DNA of 64,000 nucleotides from Dastarcus helophoroides. Its lineage: Eukaryota > Arthropoda > Insecta > Coleoptera > Bothrideridae. The notes beneath the pieces are model-generated. The model did no database searches. It had not been told where the DNA came from and saw only the letters and a list, made by a program, of their open reading frames with translations. The first letter of the stretch is position 1, and each line of letters begins with the position of its first letter. The stretch lies in assembly GCA_028583605.1 (NCBI GenBank), contig CM053325.1, positions 62,728,148 to 62,792,147 on the forward strand, given 5' to 3'. Below, in pieces: positions 32,215 to 43,115 of the stretch. Position numbers and translations under genes: made by a program.

Positions 32215-32440
32215 TTATGACAAATAATTGTGATGGAACTAGGAAGTCCGTTGATTGAATATAGTATAATATGTATTTAATCAACGGGGAGTCCTATAAG
32301 AAGGCGATGAATCGGTAAATATATATGTTTTGTGATAGGTAACATAATTTGTCGAATAAAATGGGATTGACTTCCACCCACTGACATTAGCGGCCTCTGT
32401 TGTGTATTACCAGCAAGTATTGTGCGAAAACTGTAAAATG
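32215..32440. repeat. Segment duplicated at 35062-35220
   Basis: GGGAGTCCTATAAGAAGG, ACTTCCACCCACTGACATTA and CTCTGTTGTGTATTACCAGC recur in order at 35062-35220. The present copy has extra sequence between blocks, including a small hairpin with arms CCGTTGATT and AATCAACGG. Confidence 0.65.
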
Positions 32441-32973
32441 AGGTCTTAAATTGAACCTACAATCACATCACTATCGTGTTTACCTTTTTTTGGGCTTTTC
32501 CTTGTAAAGCGTGTCTAAAACATCCTTTATTCATTTTTTAGTCAGAGAGGAGCTGAAGTTAAAACTTCTTCAAATAGAATTCTGTGGTGTATGTATTTGC
32601 GAATTAAGAAATGGCGCTGCGAACAGTGAAAGGTTTTCAATCCCATTTTCAAAGTACGGCGTAACTAGTCTCTGGGCGTAACACAACCTTACTTCTAGAT
32701 AATTATAGAAGGAACATATGTCATTCCAGCACCCGTTCAGAATATTCGTTATTCTACACACCATTTAGAATATTAATATTCTAAGCACGGCTTTCGACGA
32801 ATCAGAAGCCGTTTAGGTTTATTTTAGGGCGGAATATCAAGTAATTTGTTTTTGTTGCTATGGTTACATGTAACAATTGAGGTATTTATTGAAAGTGTCG
32901 TTTCAAATTTGTAATCTATTTTGAAGATTTTTATGAACATTTAGGGGTTTTTCTATAACCTTGTTAGAGAAAG

Positions 32974-33092
32974 TCTACAACACGTTTGGAATGGCTTATT
33001 CCACACTCGCGAAACCGTAATCCTCGCCTACGGCTCGCGCTACAAACTTTTCGCTCGTGTGGAATATGCGCCATTCCACAATTTGTTGTAGA
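32974..33092. repeat. 119-bp foldback with GC-rich loop
   Basis: TCTACAACACGTTTGGAATG and GGCTTATTCCACAC face GTGTGGAATATGCGCCATTC and CACAATTTGTTGTAGA. The loop holds CTCGCCTACGGCTCGCGC, far richer in G+C than its surroundings. It is a small foldback element nested in the hAT-like element. Confidence 0.7.
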
Positions 33093-33715
33093 ATATACTA
33101 TTTCATTCATTATGTCTTTGACAATAGGAAAGAGAACTGTGGCGCTATCACAGTAGTTTGTGCCGCTAGAGTGTTATTCTATCAGTTGTCAGTGTGTTCG
33201 GTCAGTGACATTTTATTTCGTCGATTGTTAAATTAACATATTTGTTTTGTCCACTTATTTTAAAATTACACTAAAAATTCATAAAAAACAAAATCACAAT
33301 CGTAAACACTAACCTCAGTTGGTCAACTAGCAGTTACGTAGAAAAAACATGCAAAGCATAGAATATAATAAATGGGCCCAACTGTCAACCACAATTTGGG
33401 CATAATGGTGGCGCCATTTTCTTTAAGCTTCGCGTTGCCTGTAAATTACGTAATTTTCCTTTTTGAATGCCTTGTCACAACATTTTAACCTTTGTATCAC
33501 TTAAAGGTTGATATTTCTGATATAGGAAATATGACGCCAATTCATCATTATCATTCAATTTTTCTTTTATTAGAAACGTTTTAAAATGTCACCAACAAGG
33601 CGATTAATCGGAAATCGATCTTTCTTCACCCAGTTTCATCGGGAATCGATTCTTTTGCGGCACGATTCGACTCGATCCAAAAAACGATTATTTTAAAAAG
33701 AAATTGACATCCCTA

Positions 33716-34138
33716 TCTTGAACTAGCTGAAATCATTGGCCTTCAATCATATTCTTAGTAAGTATATGCCTTCAATACTTCAATGGAGTCAGCCATGTTG
33801 GGGATTGTACGCGCCCGCGAAAATTTAAATTTATTTATTAAACGAAATCATCAAGTTTGTTGATTTCAATACTTTTTACCGTTTAAATTCCAACTTACTG
33901 CTTTACAAATACTCCAAAAATACTTGTTCTCGTGTATTTTTTAAATAATGTGTATTTTTAAATTAGTAATAACCTGATAAATATAAAGAACACGAACACA
34001 CACACAAAGAAAAACTAAACACAAATTGTGACTGATGGCAATTTCTGCAGAAAATAACTTGTTTATTTTTTTGGTATAAACTGTCAAATAGAAGAATAAT
34101 AAACAGTTTTTTTTCAATGAAACGAAATGGGTGCGCTC
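33716..34138. other. No gene seen
   Basis: Intergenic AT-rich sequence with no recognised feature apart from the hAT target duplication at its left edge. Confidence 0.4.
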
Positions 34139-34404
34139 GAATTCATTACGATAGTAAGACGAAACACCAAATAAAAGAGAAAAGACGAGAATTTACATGT
34201 TTTATTTATAAATGTAACTCTAACGGTAATAATTGATAAAATCAGTTTCTTTCTTAATTTCCAAAAGACGGCATACTTTTGGAAATTAAGAAAGAAAACT
34301 GATTTTATCAAATTATTATTAATGTTAGTTACATTTATAAATAGAACTTGTAAATTCTCTTCTTTTCTCTTTTATTTGGTTTCATCTTATTAGCGCAATG
34401 AATT
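34139..34404. repeat. 266-bp foldback element
   Basis: Two arms of about 125 bp are inverted with short interruptions. GAAACACCAAATAAAAGAGA faces TCTCTTTTATTTGGTTTCAT, and TCAGTTTCTTTCTTAATTTC faces GAAATTAAGAAAGAAAACTG. The spacer between arms is only about 10 bp. It has no coding capacity. Confidence 0.85.
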
Positions 34405-34753
34405 ATAACCAAAACTGACATTTAAATAAAACTGATCCAGTGTTGCCAGATGAACTAAATATTATTCGCGAACAATCTCCTTGAAAATTCCACAATTCAG
34501 ATGAAAAATTCTGACCATATGAAATTTCTGGAACATCCATAAATGTAGATAAAGCGTCTTACATTTTTACCATAAACGGATAACCTATGAACGTAAAACA
34601 AAAAATCATATTCTCTCATGTGTTGATTTTCCCGAACATTTGGCAACTCCGACCTGATATTCAGTTATCCAACGACCATAGATCTTATTTCTGGTTATCA
34701 TAGAACACTCCGACGACATGTTTGGGATTTTATAAATTGACGCATGAGCAAAC
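34405..34753. other. No gene seen
   Basis: Intergenic. It contains an ATCTGGCAACACTG-like stretch (CAGTGTTGCCAGATGAACTA at about 34438-34457), common in insect intergenic DNA but unassigned. Confidence 0.35.
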
Positions 34754-35056
34754 CATATATGTAATACTTCTATATGGCGTGTTTTGTACCTTCGATTGTG
34801 TTCAAAAGGCGCGATGGATATATATGTTTGTCTTTTTGGAGGACAGAATTTATTAACCAATCCCGCTTTTCGTCAGTTATCTTTGTTGTCATTCATGTAT
34901 TAGTGTTACCGCCCATCTTGTCATCTGTTCCCGGTATAAATGAGTGAATGCTTGTCCTCCAAAGAGTATGACATATACTTTCATCTCACCTTTTTGACAA
35001 CGCATTTTGTAGTGGCGATTATACACAACACGCCATATAGAAGTATTACACATATG
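34754..35056 (-). mobile_element. hAT-type MITE, 303 bp, copy 2
   Basis: It is flanked by a perfect 8-bp duplication GAGCAAAC (34746-34753 and 35057-35064). The ends CATATATGTAATACTTCTAT and their complement (one change) match copy 1 at 31811-32107, inverted. Confidence 0.9.
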
Positions 35057-35061
35057 GAGCA

Positions 35062-35220
35062 AACATAATTCGTGACAAAATTTGAGCCTAGGGAGTCCTA
35101 TAAGAAGGAGATGCATCGGTAACGTAATTTGTCGAATGAAAATGGGACTGATTTCCACCCACTGATATCAGCGTCCTCTGTTGTGTATTACCAGTAAGTA
35201 TTGTGCAAAAACAGTGAATA
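35062..35220. repeat. Second copy of the 32215-32440 segment
   Basis: It contains GGGAGTCCTATAAGAAGG, GATTTCCACCCACTGATATC and CCTCTGTTGTGTATTACCAG in the same order as the segment inside the 31607-33715 hAT-like element, indicating a partial copy of that element. Confidence 0.65.
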
Positions 35221-35868
35221 TACGGGTGGGAGTGGGAAAAAGTAATATTAAGGTACTACTGTCGATACCTCTAGAGTCGCGTGGTCGCGGAATAGTTTGT
35301 ATAAAAAGAACGTTGCCACGTTTAATACATCGATGTTTTAGGTAAAAAAAAACGATCCATTTTATTATAAGCGTTAATCAACGTTATAAGGTATACACTT
35401 TGACTATACATATATTTTATTTATTTATATTATCTAAGGGTATACATATAGTAAGCGACGTAAGCAAATTCATGGTACAATAGATTGTTGGGTTACATTC
35501 CTGCAAAAGTTTGAGTTTACTGGACAGACATAGAGTGTTATTTCGTTTTCGAAGTTTCATTACAAAAAAAAATTAACTTTTACTAACTCTCGCTTCCTCT
35601 TTATTCTTAGATAAGAAAAAAAATTGACCATGGCTTGAAATTGGCAGTTTTTTATTTTGGTTAAATCGATCAGCTACATCTAGTGTAAATTGGGTGAAGG
35701 TGAAATAATACTAATAACAACATTAAACAGCAACATTTGTTACACCTAATCACGCTAGATAGCCTAGCCCTAGACTTGGAGTGTATCGATATCGATGTTC
35801 CGATTTTATTCATACATAATAGTACACATCTAACTTTCAAGACAACTAAACTCTCCTTTTCCCGCCAG
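35221..35868. other. Intergenic, no confident gene
   Basis: AT-rich spacer. An ORF continues from here into the candidate exon at 35869 but has no recognised similarity. Confidence 0.35.
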
Positions 35869-35997
35869 GACGCGGTCGAGCCATCTATGCTTCGCGTCAC
35901 CCCGAATGACGTTGACATTGTACTGCCAACCTCAAATAACGAACAATTGGCGGGCTATTCGAAATTTAAACCTACCTTAACACCACTTAAAAGTTAG
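35869..35997 (+). CDS. Possible terminal exon of an unknown gene
   Basis: A 42-codon open segment with a stop at 35995-35997, preceded by CTCTCCTTTTCCCGCCAG, a good splice acceptor. The translation starts DAVEPSMLRVTPNDVDIVLP and ends YSKFKPTLTPLKS. Base composition is less AT-rich than its surroundings. I recognise no family and no upstream exon. It could equally be chance, or upstream sequence of UTP18. Confidence 0.25.
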   Translation, partial: DAVEPSMLRVTPNDVDIVLPTSNNEQLAGYSKFKPTLTPLKS

Positions 35998-36316
35998 CGA
36001 TAATTTGTCCCTAAAATAACATTATTATTATTTTTCGGTAATTTATCGGTATAGTTTTCATAATTTTACACTTCGCTGCATGAAAGCAAGGAGAAAGCAA
36101 TTAGTTCGATATACCGTTCATGGTACGCTACGATTTCAAATTTTCTTGATGTTACAGCAAGCTATATATTATTCATTCTGTGGTTATGACAAAACTACGT
36201 TATGACAGAACTGCGTTATCTTTCATTTTGTGTTAAATTGACATATGACATTTGAGTTAACCTAACATTCCGTTTTACTTCTCTGTTTTGGAGACAAACT
36301 AATTTTACTAATCAAA
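35998..36316 (+). promoter_or_regulatory. UTP18 upstream region
   Basis: 319 bp between the candidate exon and the UTP18 start codon. The likely 5' UTR ends CTAATTTTACTAATCAAAATG, giving a favourable CAAA-ATG start context. No TATA box was identified. Confidence 0.4.
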
Positions 36317-37789
36317 ATGTCGAAACAAAATAGAAAACGGAAACATATACAGAAAGTAGATGTGGAATACGAAATCGAAACCCCCAAGTTGAAGTTCAGA
36401 CCGTTCGATGAGCAAGCGGAAGCGGAGGAAGCGCAGTTGTCGCAAGTGTTATTCGGAGGTGCCTCGCAGTTCTTACAGAATTTGGAAGAAATCGAAAACG
36501 AACCTGCCGGTGGTAATAGGGATTCGGGTCTCGGCGAAGAAGATACCAGTGATAGTGATAATAACGATCGACAAGCCGCTTGGACTGATGAAGATGACGG
36601 TATCGATGTGGGCGATGCATTAGCGCGACAGCATCGTAAATTGCCCGCGGGTGGCCTCCATGAGACTAGTAACAAGTACGTAGATGTACTAAAACACAAA
36701 TTCGTTTCAGTAATAGGTAAACCTAAATGGGCAGAATTGAATCGTAACAAAGTTAAAGAAGAGGAAGATGAGATATTACAAACTTGTGGGTTTTTAACAA
36801 GTAGACATGATGGGGTTTTGCCGTCTGGTAAAATTGATTTTAAAAAGGTCAATGATTTGAATTGTCAGACTTATAACGAAGGGCCTATCGTTAATTGTGT
36901 CGAATTTCACCCCACGTCGACTGTTGCGTTAGTCGCCGGTAATGGAGGTGTAGCGTCCCTTTACGCTGTCGATGGAAAAAGTAATAATAAGTTGCATAGT
37001 GTTGCATTTGAACGATACGAGATTCTGTGTGCGAAGTTTATACAAAATGGGAATGAAGTTATCCTGGGATCGAGACACTCGCATATCTTTAGTTACGATT
37101 TATTAGCTGCGAAACATATTCGTTTAGCTCTTCCGACCGGGCTTACGCAAATGAAAAACTTTATTGTATCACCGGATCAAAAATACCTTGTCGTTGCCGG
37201 CAAATGGGGAGAAGTACATGTATTAACGGCAAATTCTAAAGAACGAGTAGCGATGCTCAAGCAAGCTTCCGATGTTACAGCTTTGGCATTCGATCCGTCC
37301 AATAATTTCCTATTTGGTCACAGTAATTCCGGGGAAGTAACCGTTTGGGATATGAAAACGAGGCGAGTTTCGCATAAATTTACAGACGAAGGATGTTTGC
37401 AAGGTAGTACGTTGGCAGTATCCAGTTCGAATCAGTTTATAGCCACTGGATCATCGCAGGGTGTCGTAAATCTTTATGGGATGGAAGATATTTGGAAGAG
37501 TAGTTTTCCAAAGCCTAGGAGGGCTATTTTTAATTTAACGACGGCAATAACTGATCTTAAATTTAATGAAACGTCAGAAATATTAGCCTTGTCATCGATT
37601 CATGTAAAAAATTCGATTAAATTGTTCCACGTTCCCTCGGCTAGCGTATTTAGCAATTTTCCCACTTTTGATAGTAAGTTAGGTCATGTTAGTGTTCTCA
37701 ATTTTTCACCGGGTAGTGGTTATTTGGCATTTGGTAATAAGAAATCGACAGTTTTGTTGTATAGATTGAAATATTATAAAAATTATTAA
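36317..37789 (+). CDS. UTP18 (WDR50), U3 small nucleolar RNA-associated protein 18
   Basis: A complete intronless 490-residue gene. UTP18 is a WD-repeat protein of the SSU processome in the nucleolus, needed for early cleavages of pre-rRNA that yield 18S rRNA. The N-terminus is basic (MSKQNRKRKHIQKVD), then acidic and low-complexity (about residues 55-100) with AEEAQLSQVLFGGASQF, matching the EE..L..LVFG segment of the family. The seven-blade propeller runs from about residue 190 to the end: NCVEFHPTSTVALVAGNGGV, FDPSNNFLFGHSNSGEVTVW, FTDEGCLQGSTLAVSSSNQF, GSSQGVVNLY and LNFSPGSGYLAFGNKKSTVL. The order DEG...G, G..V.IY and the FSP.SGY.A.GN end are diagnostic of UTP18. Its length is in the normal range. 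The gene is flanked by mobile DNA but is intact. Confidence 0.96.
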   Translation: MSKQNRKRKHIQKVDVEYEIETPKLKFRPFDEQAEAEEAQLSQVLFGGASQFLQNLEEIENEPAGGNRDSGLGEEDTSDSDNNDRQAAWTDEDDGIDVGDALARQHRKLPAGGLHETSNKYVDVLKHKFVSVIGKPKWAELNRNKVKEEEDEILQTCGFLTSRHDGVLPSGKIDFKKVNDLNCQTYNEGPIVNCVEFHPTSTVALVAGNGGVASLYAVDGKSNNKLHSVAFERYEILCAKFIQNGNEVILGSRHSHIFSYDLLAAKHIRLALPTGLTQMKNFIVSPDQKYLVVAGKWGEVHVLTANSKERVAMLKQASDVTALAFDPSNNFLFGHSNSGEVTVWDMKTRRVSHKFTDEGCLQGSTLAVSSSNQFIATGSSQGVVNLYGMEDIWKSSFPKPRRAIFNLTTAITDLKFNETSEILALSSIHVKNSIKLFHVPSASVFSNFPTFDSKLGHVSVLNFSPGSGYLAFGNKKSTVLLYRLKYYKNY

Positions 37790-37811
37790 TGTCTACCATT
37801 TTAGTTGTATT

Positions 37812-37817
37812 AATAAA
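37812..37817 (+). terminator. UTP18 poly(A) signal
   Basis: AATAAA lies 23 bp after the UTP18 stop codon, followed by a GT/TT-rich stretch (TGTGTTTTAAGTTAAAAGTT), as expected for a short 3' UTR. Confidence 0.75.
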
Positions 37818-37849
37818 TGTGTTTTAAGTTAAAAGTTGTTTCAATGGCA

Positions 37850-38149
37850 ATATTTCAAAGCTGAAATTTACAAGACGTCTCCTTGTTTTTGAGCATTGTA
37901 ATTTTTGCTGTCTTATAGATGTCCGTGTGGTTACTTTGCAGTTAAGATGTTAAAACAGGAGTGAGTCACATGTGGGTCGTAGTATGTTTTGTTTTGTGGT
38001 AATTTTTGTTACGCTGTAACGTTCCGTTTTTTTATTCTATGCGCAAATTTTAAATTTCGCGGCACAACATTTCTCAAGGCGGCTGTTAGTTGGTTACTAG
38101 GCAACGTTCATAAATAAAACACTGTTTGTTGATACCGCCAAGACGACCA
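37850..38149. other. No gene seen
   Basis: Spacer downstream of UTP18 with no recognised feature. Confidence 0.4.
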
Positions 38150-38450
38150 TTTTGTCTTTTTGAGGTGGTTGCGTTTATCGTTCGGCAGCAGCTATTTTAC
38201 TCCCTGCAATTATGTCCGTTTAACACCCTATTTTAAAATTATTCAACATGAATCTTCGTAGTTAACAAAGGAGCCTAATAACATCTCAGGTAAATATATT
38301 TTCTAATTTTCTTAAGTGTACGCAACAAAGCATTCAGCGGTGTATTCTATTTTTAGGTTCCTTCTATTTATCACACTTCTTCCCTTTGATTTACGTTTTG
38401 GCGACTTTTTGATATTATGGCAGCATTCTACCTGAACTCGTCCCTGTTTG
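38150..38450 (+). other. Possible 5' exons of an unidentified gene
   Basis: A less AT-rich stretch ends at a donor-like CTCAG/GTAAAT (38289/38290). After a 67-bp intron-like gap comes TTTTTAG (to 38356), then a segment with an ATG at 38417 (MAAFYLNSSLF) and a second donor-like GTTAGT at 38451. The short intron size is typical of insects. I recognise no protein and find no following exon, so this is weak. Confidence 0.25.
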
Positions 38451-38578
38451 GTTAGTTTGGGTAACTACTTCGATGCTTCGACCGTGGAAAGTTTACATCG
38501 GAGTTTTGTCGTTTTTGATCCAGTTGCGTTGGATGCTTCTGTACGCCTGCGTTGACGGGCCCCATTTCCCGGCACAAC

Positions 38579-38815
38579 TAGGGATGCAACATCGTTCAAA
38601 AAAAGCATCGATGTTTGAACTACGATATTTTTTCTATGAAACATCGATGTCCTAAATATCGATATTCGATGTCGATACATTGATGTTTTTCTGATGATTT
38701 TTAAATATTTAATTGCGAGTTTAACACATTCCATGCTGAGAACACGCCTAGCGTGTCCATAGGAACAATCGCTTTATGCTCAAAACACGCGCAGCGTGTC
38801 TAGGCGTCAAAAATT
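38579..38815. mobile_element. Left end of a hAT-like element and adjacent hairpin
   Basis: TAGGGATGCAACATCG at 38579 followed by ATCGATGTT and AACATCGATG-type words in both orientations resembles hAT termini such as that at 31607. No matching right end is found. At 38741-38808, AACACGCCTAGCGTGTCC and GCGCAGCGTGTCTAGGCGT form a GC-rich imperfect hairpin. Confidence 0.4.
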
Positions 38816-39699
38816 GGGCTTAATATAAATAATGTTACAAAATGGTTCATATTAACATCAGCACTTGTTTTAGTTCACTTTTTTTTTTCATATTAACGTT
38901 GCATCGCATTGTAAAGTTAAATTAACACGTACAATAATAACCTATATTTTTTTAAAGTTTTGTCCAATTTGTTATCGTATAATTATAGTATGTTCTGTCA
39001 GATTTCACAATTTTACAATATTTGCCTAGCCTTATGGCCAGGAGCATGCAAAAAATACCGATTATTGAGAATTCATGGGCATGATCTTTTTTTAGTCGAC
39101 GATTTTTTTGGGGAATAACTTTTTTAATCGTAAAAAAATTATTGGCAAATACTAAAGTTATGCCCGTTTTTCATTTTTGGTCGTTAAAAATTATTTTGGG
39201 GCATTTTTTATTGTTATCGTCACAGCCCCTCATCTCCCTCCCTTTGATAAATATCCCGTTTTGCTGTTAGAAACCTAGGAACCCTAATTCTTATGCTATT
39301 TATTACTTTTAGAAAATTTCTAGTGCAATTTTTTAAAAGGATTAGGCTAAGGGGGAGCATTCATTGCCAGATATACTTTGTTTATCTTTGCTTTATTATT
39401 TTTATGTTCGAAAAGATAACAAATTGGATTGTGAATAAAGTGAAATGCATTTTGAAAAATATATTATAGTCACTATAGCGCAGGAATGATAAAATAGCCA
39501 CAAATTTAAATTTTTTTGGAATCTTGCAATCGTCCAGAATAGAGAGCCTTAAGGGGGAGAGTAGCAAACTGGATTTGTTGTGATTGGCTCGCCTAACTGA
39601 TATGTATTTGGTTCTCTTCATTTTATAAATGTAATTTTTCTTGAAGTGTCATTTTGTTCCAAAATATTCTCAATAGGTCTATTTTTCTTACGCTAAAGA
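38816..39699. other. No gene seen
   Basis: AT-rich spacer. No recognised coding region or repeat terminus. Confidence 0.4.
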
Positions 39700-40769
39700 T
39701 TTCTTATCTTTATCCTGTCCTCAACGAGTAAGATGTTCCTAAATGATGATGACATCCAAATTTTATTAAAATAGCACTTATCACCCAAAAATCTTCTAGT
39801 TATCAAGTTTCATTAAAGTTTGAGTTTGAATTTTTCCTGAAGGAGAAAAACATCCCTAAAAATAGTGATCCTCTCTCTGGAAATCGACAGAACCGTTTCA
39901 GAGAGAAGAAATTGTTTCTCAAGGAGGAAGATGCTCCTAACAAGTAAAGATGCGAATTTTTACTAAAATTGCTTCGATATCTAGATCATTTTTCTCACAA
40001 AAAGATGTCTTAGTTACTAAGTTCATCGACATTGATAGAATCGTTTCGGACATAAAAATTATTCCCAAAGGAGGAAGATGCCCCTAAAAAATGGTGATCC
40101 TGAATTTATATAGATCGTTTTCTTCAACCAAAAACTCTTAGTTACAAGAGTTTCATGGAAATCGATAGAAGCTTTTTGGAGATAAAAGTTTGTTTCTCAA
40201 TCAGGAAGATGTGCCTAATAATGGTGACCCTGAATTTTCACTAAAATTGCTAAATTGCATCTACCTAGATCATCTTCTTGACCCAAATATTTCCTGGTCA
40301 CCAAGTTTCATCTAAACTGATAAGAGTCGTTGCGGAGACAAAAATTGTTCCTGAAGGAACAAAAGTCCCTAAAAAAATTGTCATCTTAAATTTTTACAGA
40401 TAATTTTTCCAATTCAAAAAAATTTTGGTTAGCGATGCAAATAGAATGCAACCTAGACTACAATATGTAGCCCCCTAAGAGTGTAGTAGAGTAGATCATA
40501 AATAAATGAACTATCAACAGTTGAGCCACAAACACTTAGCAAAGCGATTGCTCTATAGGGAAGCCCCAGAAGATTATCATATAAATGCACCGATCAATAG
40601 GCTTGAACAGATATTGGTCTGTGCATTAGAACTTGGTTACCGACTTTAGTCAAAAGTGATAGAACATACGTAGAATCGTGTCAAATATAAATAATATTTG
40701 TTCCCCGAAAAAAAAAATTCCTAAAAAATGGCGATAGCCAAATTTTACTAAAATTGAATCCGTCTAGAT
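39700..40769. repeat. Degenerate tandem repeat, unit about 130-150 bp, left part
   Basis: Degenerate units share, in order, a phrase like AAGGAGGAAGATGCCCCTAA, TGGTGATCC, ATTTTTACTAAAATTG, TCTAGATCATTTTT, CCAAGTTTCATCGAAATCGA and TAGAACCGTTTCGGAGA. Unit starts are near 39833, 39917, 40066, 40196, 40349 and 40700. The array continues at 43116-43288 and 46085-46270, split by a hAT-like element and a LINE. Inside it, 40440-40640 is a copy of a segment from 17340-17560 in reverse. Confidence 0.65.
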
Positions 40770-43107
40770 CAAGGATGAGCAAGACGTGGCCCGCGGGCCA
40801 CATGCGACCCGCTTAACATTTTTCTGCAGCCGCCTAAGCTCTACTGTTTTACGTAAAAATTTTAGAAAAGAAAATGTCAAACAATTTGATGAAAAAAAAA
40901 AAATAAATTTCCACGATTCATGAAATATCTTGGACACAAGCTTAGGCAAGATTTTCTTAAAGGGGGGGGGGGAGCAATGACAGTCATTCTAAAAAACTCA
41001 TGGGTAAAAAAAACCTGTGTATCTTTACTTAAAAACTACAGAATTGGGAACATCGCATTTTCAAATTAAAGTCAAAAATTTGAAAAAAGTCCAATCTTAA
41101 GAAAAACCTTTTGGAGAACTTTAAGAAATGTCGAAATTTTGAAAAAGTGGAAATGTAAAAGAGACGAAATTGGCAAAAAGAAATTTTTGTAAAAAGAGTT
41201 GTAATTTCCAGGACAAGTCGAATTCAGGTAAAAAAATGCAACTTTTAAAAACGATTTCAGAATTTTTATTTTATTACAGTTTTGTTATATTTTTGAAATT
41301 TTTCAAGGAATCTTTTTTTTCAAGATTTCTTAAAAATATTCTCGTCAAATTGTTTAGATTTCTATTAAAATTTCGATCCAATTAAAAAAAAAATAAAACG
41401 AATTTTGTGAAAAAGTCTAAATCTTTGGAAAAAATTTCATTTTAAATGGAAATGTCTAGAAACAGATAAAATTGAATTTTGAGTTAAAAGTCAAGTTGAA
41501 ATTATCGGGAATAAAATTTAAAAAAAATCAGAAAAAACAAAGACTTCGGAAAAAAATTCAGGATTTTTCAAAATTACGTTGCAAATTACAAAAAAATATT
41601 GAATTTTCTAGGAAACATTCCAAATTTTTCAGAAGAGGGTTCAATTTTAGGAGGAAAATTTAAAAAGTTGAAATTTTCAATAAATCGTATTGAAAATAAA
41701 AACCTAACTTTTCTCAAACACTCGAGAAATGTGCAGAATTAAAAAAAAATGAAAATTTTCAAAGATCTGATTTTGTGAAAAGACGCAATTTTCAAAAAAA
41801 AAGTCCAATCCTGAGAAAGAAAAATCGCAAAATTTAAAAACATTGTTCTCAAAATTTAAAATTCAGTAAAGATGTTGGATTTACAAAAAAATGTTTTTCT
41901 CGAAATCCCCAAATATATTTTTCGCAACAAGAGAAAAGTGAACATTTTCAGAATTTTTTTTTGAAAAAGTCCAAAAAGCAGAAATTTGAAAACAAAATCG
42001 AAATTACGAAAAAGTTTGAGGGACAGGCGAATTTTAGGTAAAAGACTATCTTGGAAAAATTCGAAATTTTGAAAAAAAAAGACGAATTTACCAAAAAAAA
42101 AAAAAACATTTATTGAAATATTAAATATCGGATATTGAGATAAAAATCAAAATTTCCTGAAAAAGACGAATTTCAGGAAACCAGTCAGAATTTCTAAAAA
42201 GGTCAAAATCTTAAAGATCGAAATTTTTAGTAAATGTTCAGAAAAATATCGGAATTTGAAAAAAAATTCGAGAAAACTTTGAAATGGACCAAAAATTGTC
42301 TAAAGAAAGTCAAATTAAAATAACATATAAAAAAATAGTCAAAACCCCGAGACAAAAGACGATATTGTAAGAGAAATTTTGCAAAAAAGATCTAATTTTT
42401 GAGAAAAAGCATTTAATCTTAGTGACACTTCGAAATTCAGAAAAAGAGTAAATTTTAAATGAAAAATCGAATATTTATTTTCTCTGGACTCTCTGGACGA
42501 GTCAGAGGAAGACAGGCTCCCTACCTTGCCTCAACAGCCGTGTCAGAAAATGTCAAATATTGTGATAACACATCGAAATTTTGACAAACAAGTTGAAACT
42601 ACCAGAAATTTGGATTAAAAAAGGGTTGAAGTTTACAAAGACATTTTTGTTTTTTCACAAAAATTTTAAATTTCTAAAAAATATACCTTTCTGTCTAAAA
42701 GATCGACCAGATTTCGAAAAAAAAGGCAAATTTAAATAAACAAGCGGAAATTTCCAGAATCAGAAAAAGGTGAAATTGTCAGGAAAAGCGGAATTTCGAG
42801 AAATGACGAAATTTCAGAAAAAAAAACGAGGAACTTTTAAATTCAAAATTTTGACAGTCCTGTTTGATAAAAGAATGATTTATGAATAAATGCAAAATTT
42901 TAAAAGAAAAAATTTTGTAAAAAAAATATACAAAATTTGAGAAAAAGGTAGAAATTTCGAAAAAATGTTTCAAGGATGGGATGAATTCTGAAGAATTGGA
43001 AAGTCCTCCAACTGAATACATACAAATTTTCAGTTTGTTGCATGAACCAGGGAGTGCAAGCGCATTCATATTTTTCTCAGTCTGTAAAAAAAGGTTGCTC
43101 ATTCCTG
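40770..43107. mobile_element. Non-autonomous hAT-like element, 2338 bp
   Basis: Duplications GTCTAGAT (40762-40769) and GTCTAGAA (43108-43115) match at seven of eight bases, and the target is the TCTAGATC phrase of the tandem repeat. Ends are CAAGGATGAGCAAGACGTGG and, on the minus strand, CAGGAATGAGCAACC. Just inside the left end are a GGCCCGCGGGCC palindrome and a run of eleven G (40962-40972). The interior is A-rich degenerate A/T-tract DNA. No transposase is seen. Confidence 0.8.
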
Positions 43108-43115
43108 GTCTAGAA

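Larger units (their letters stand above)
31607..33715. mobile_element. Non-autonomous hAT-like element, 2109 bp
   Basis: The 8-bp duplication TCTTGAAC is at 31599-31606 and 33716-33723. Ends are TAGGGATGTC and GACATCCCTA, and both subterminal regions are rich in ATCGATTAATCG-type words. A smaller hAT MITE (31811-32107) is nested inside. No transposase ORF is recognised. Confidence 0.88.

Noticed and set aside
36262..36852. A 196-codon minus-strand ORF
   Set aside because: It is antisense to UTP18, which has full-length family similarity. The composition is a shadow of the coding strand.
38636..38655. GAAACATCGATGTC, identical to the hammerhead 3' core at 2883-2929
   Set aside because: There is no CUGANGA box or stem II upstream. 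It is part of the ATCGAT-rich end of a hAT-like fragment.
40761..40812. GGCCCGCGGGCC as a regulatory palindrome or CpG feature
   Set aside because: It lies 30 bp inside a hAT-like terminus of a form common in that superfamily, so it is explained by the element.
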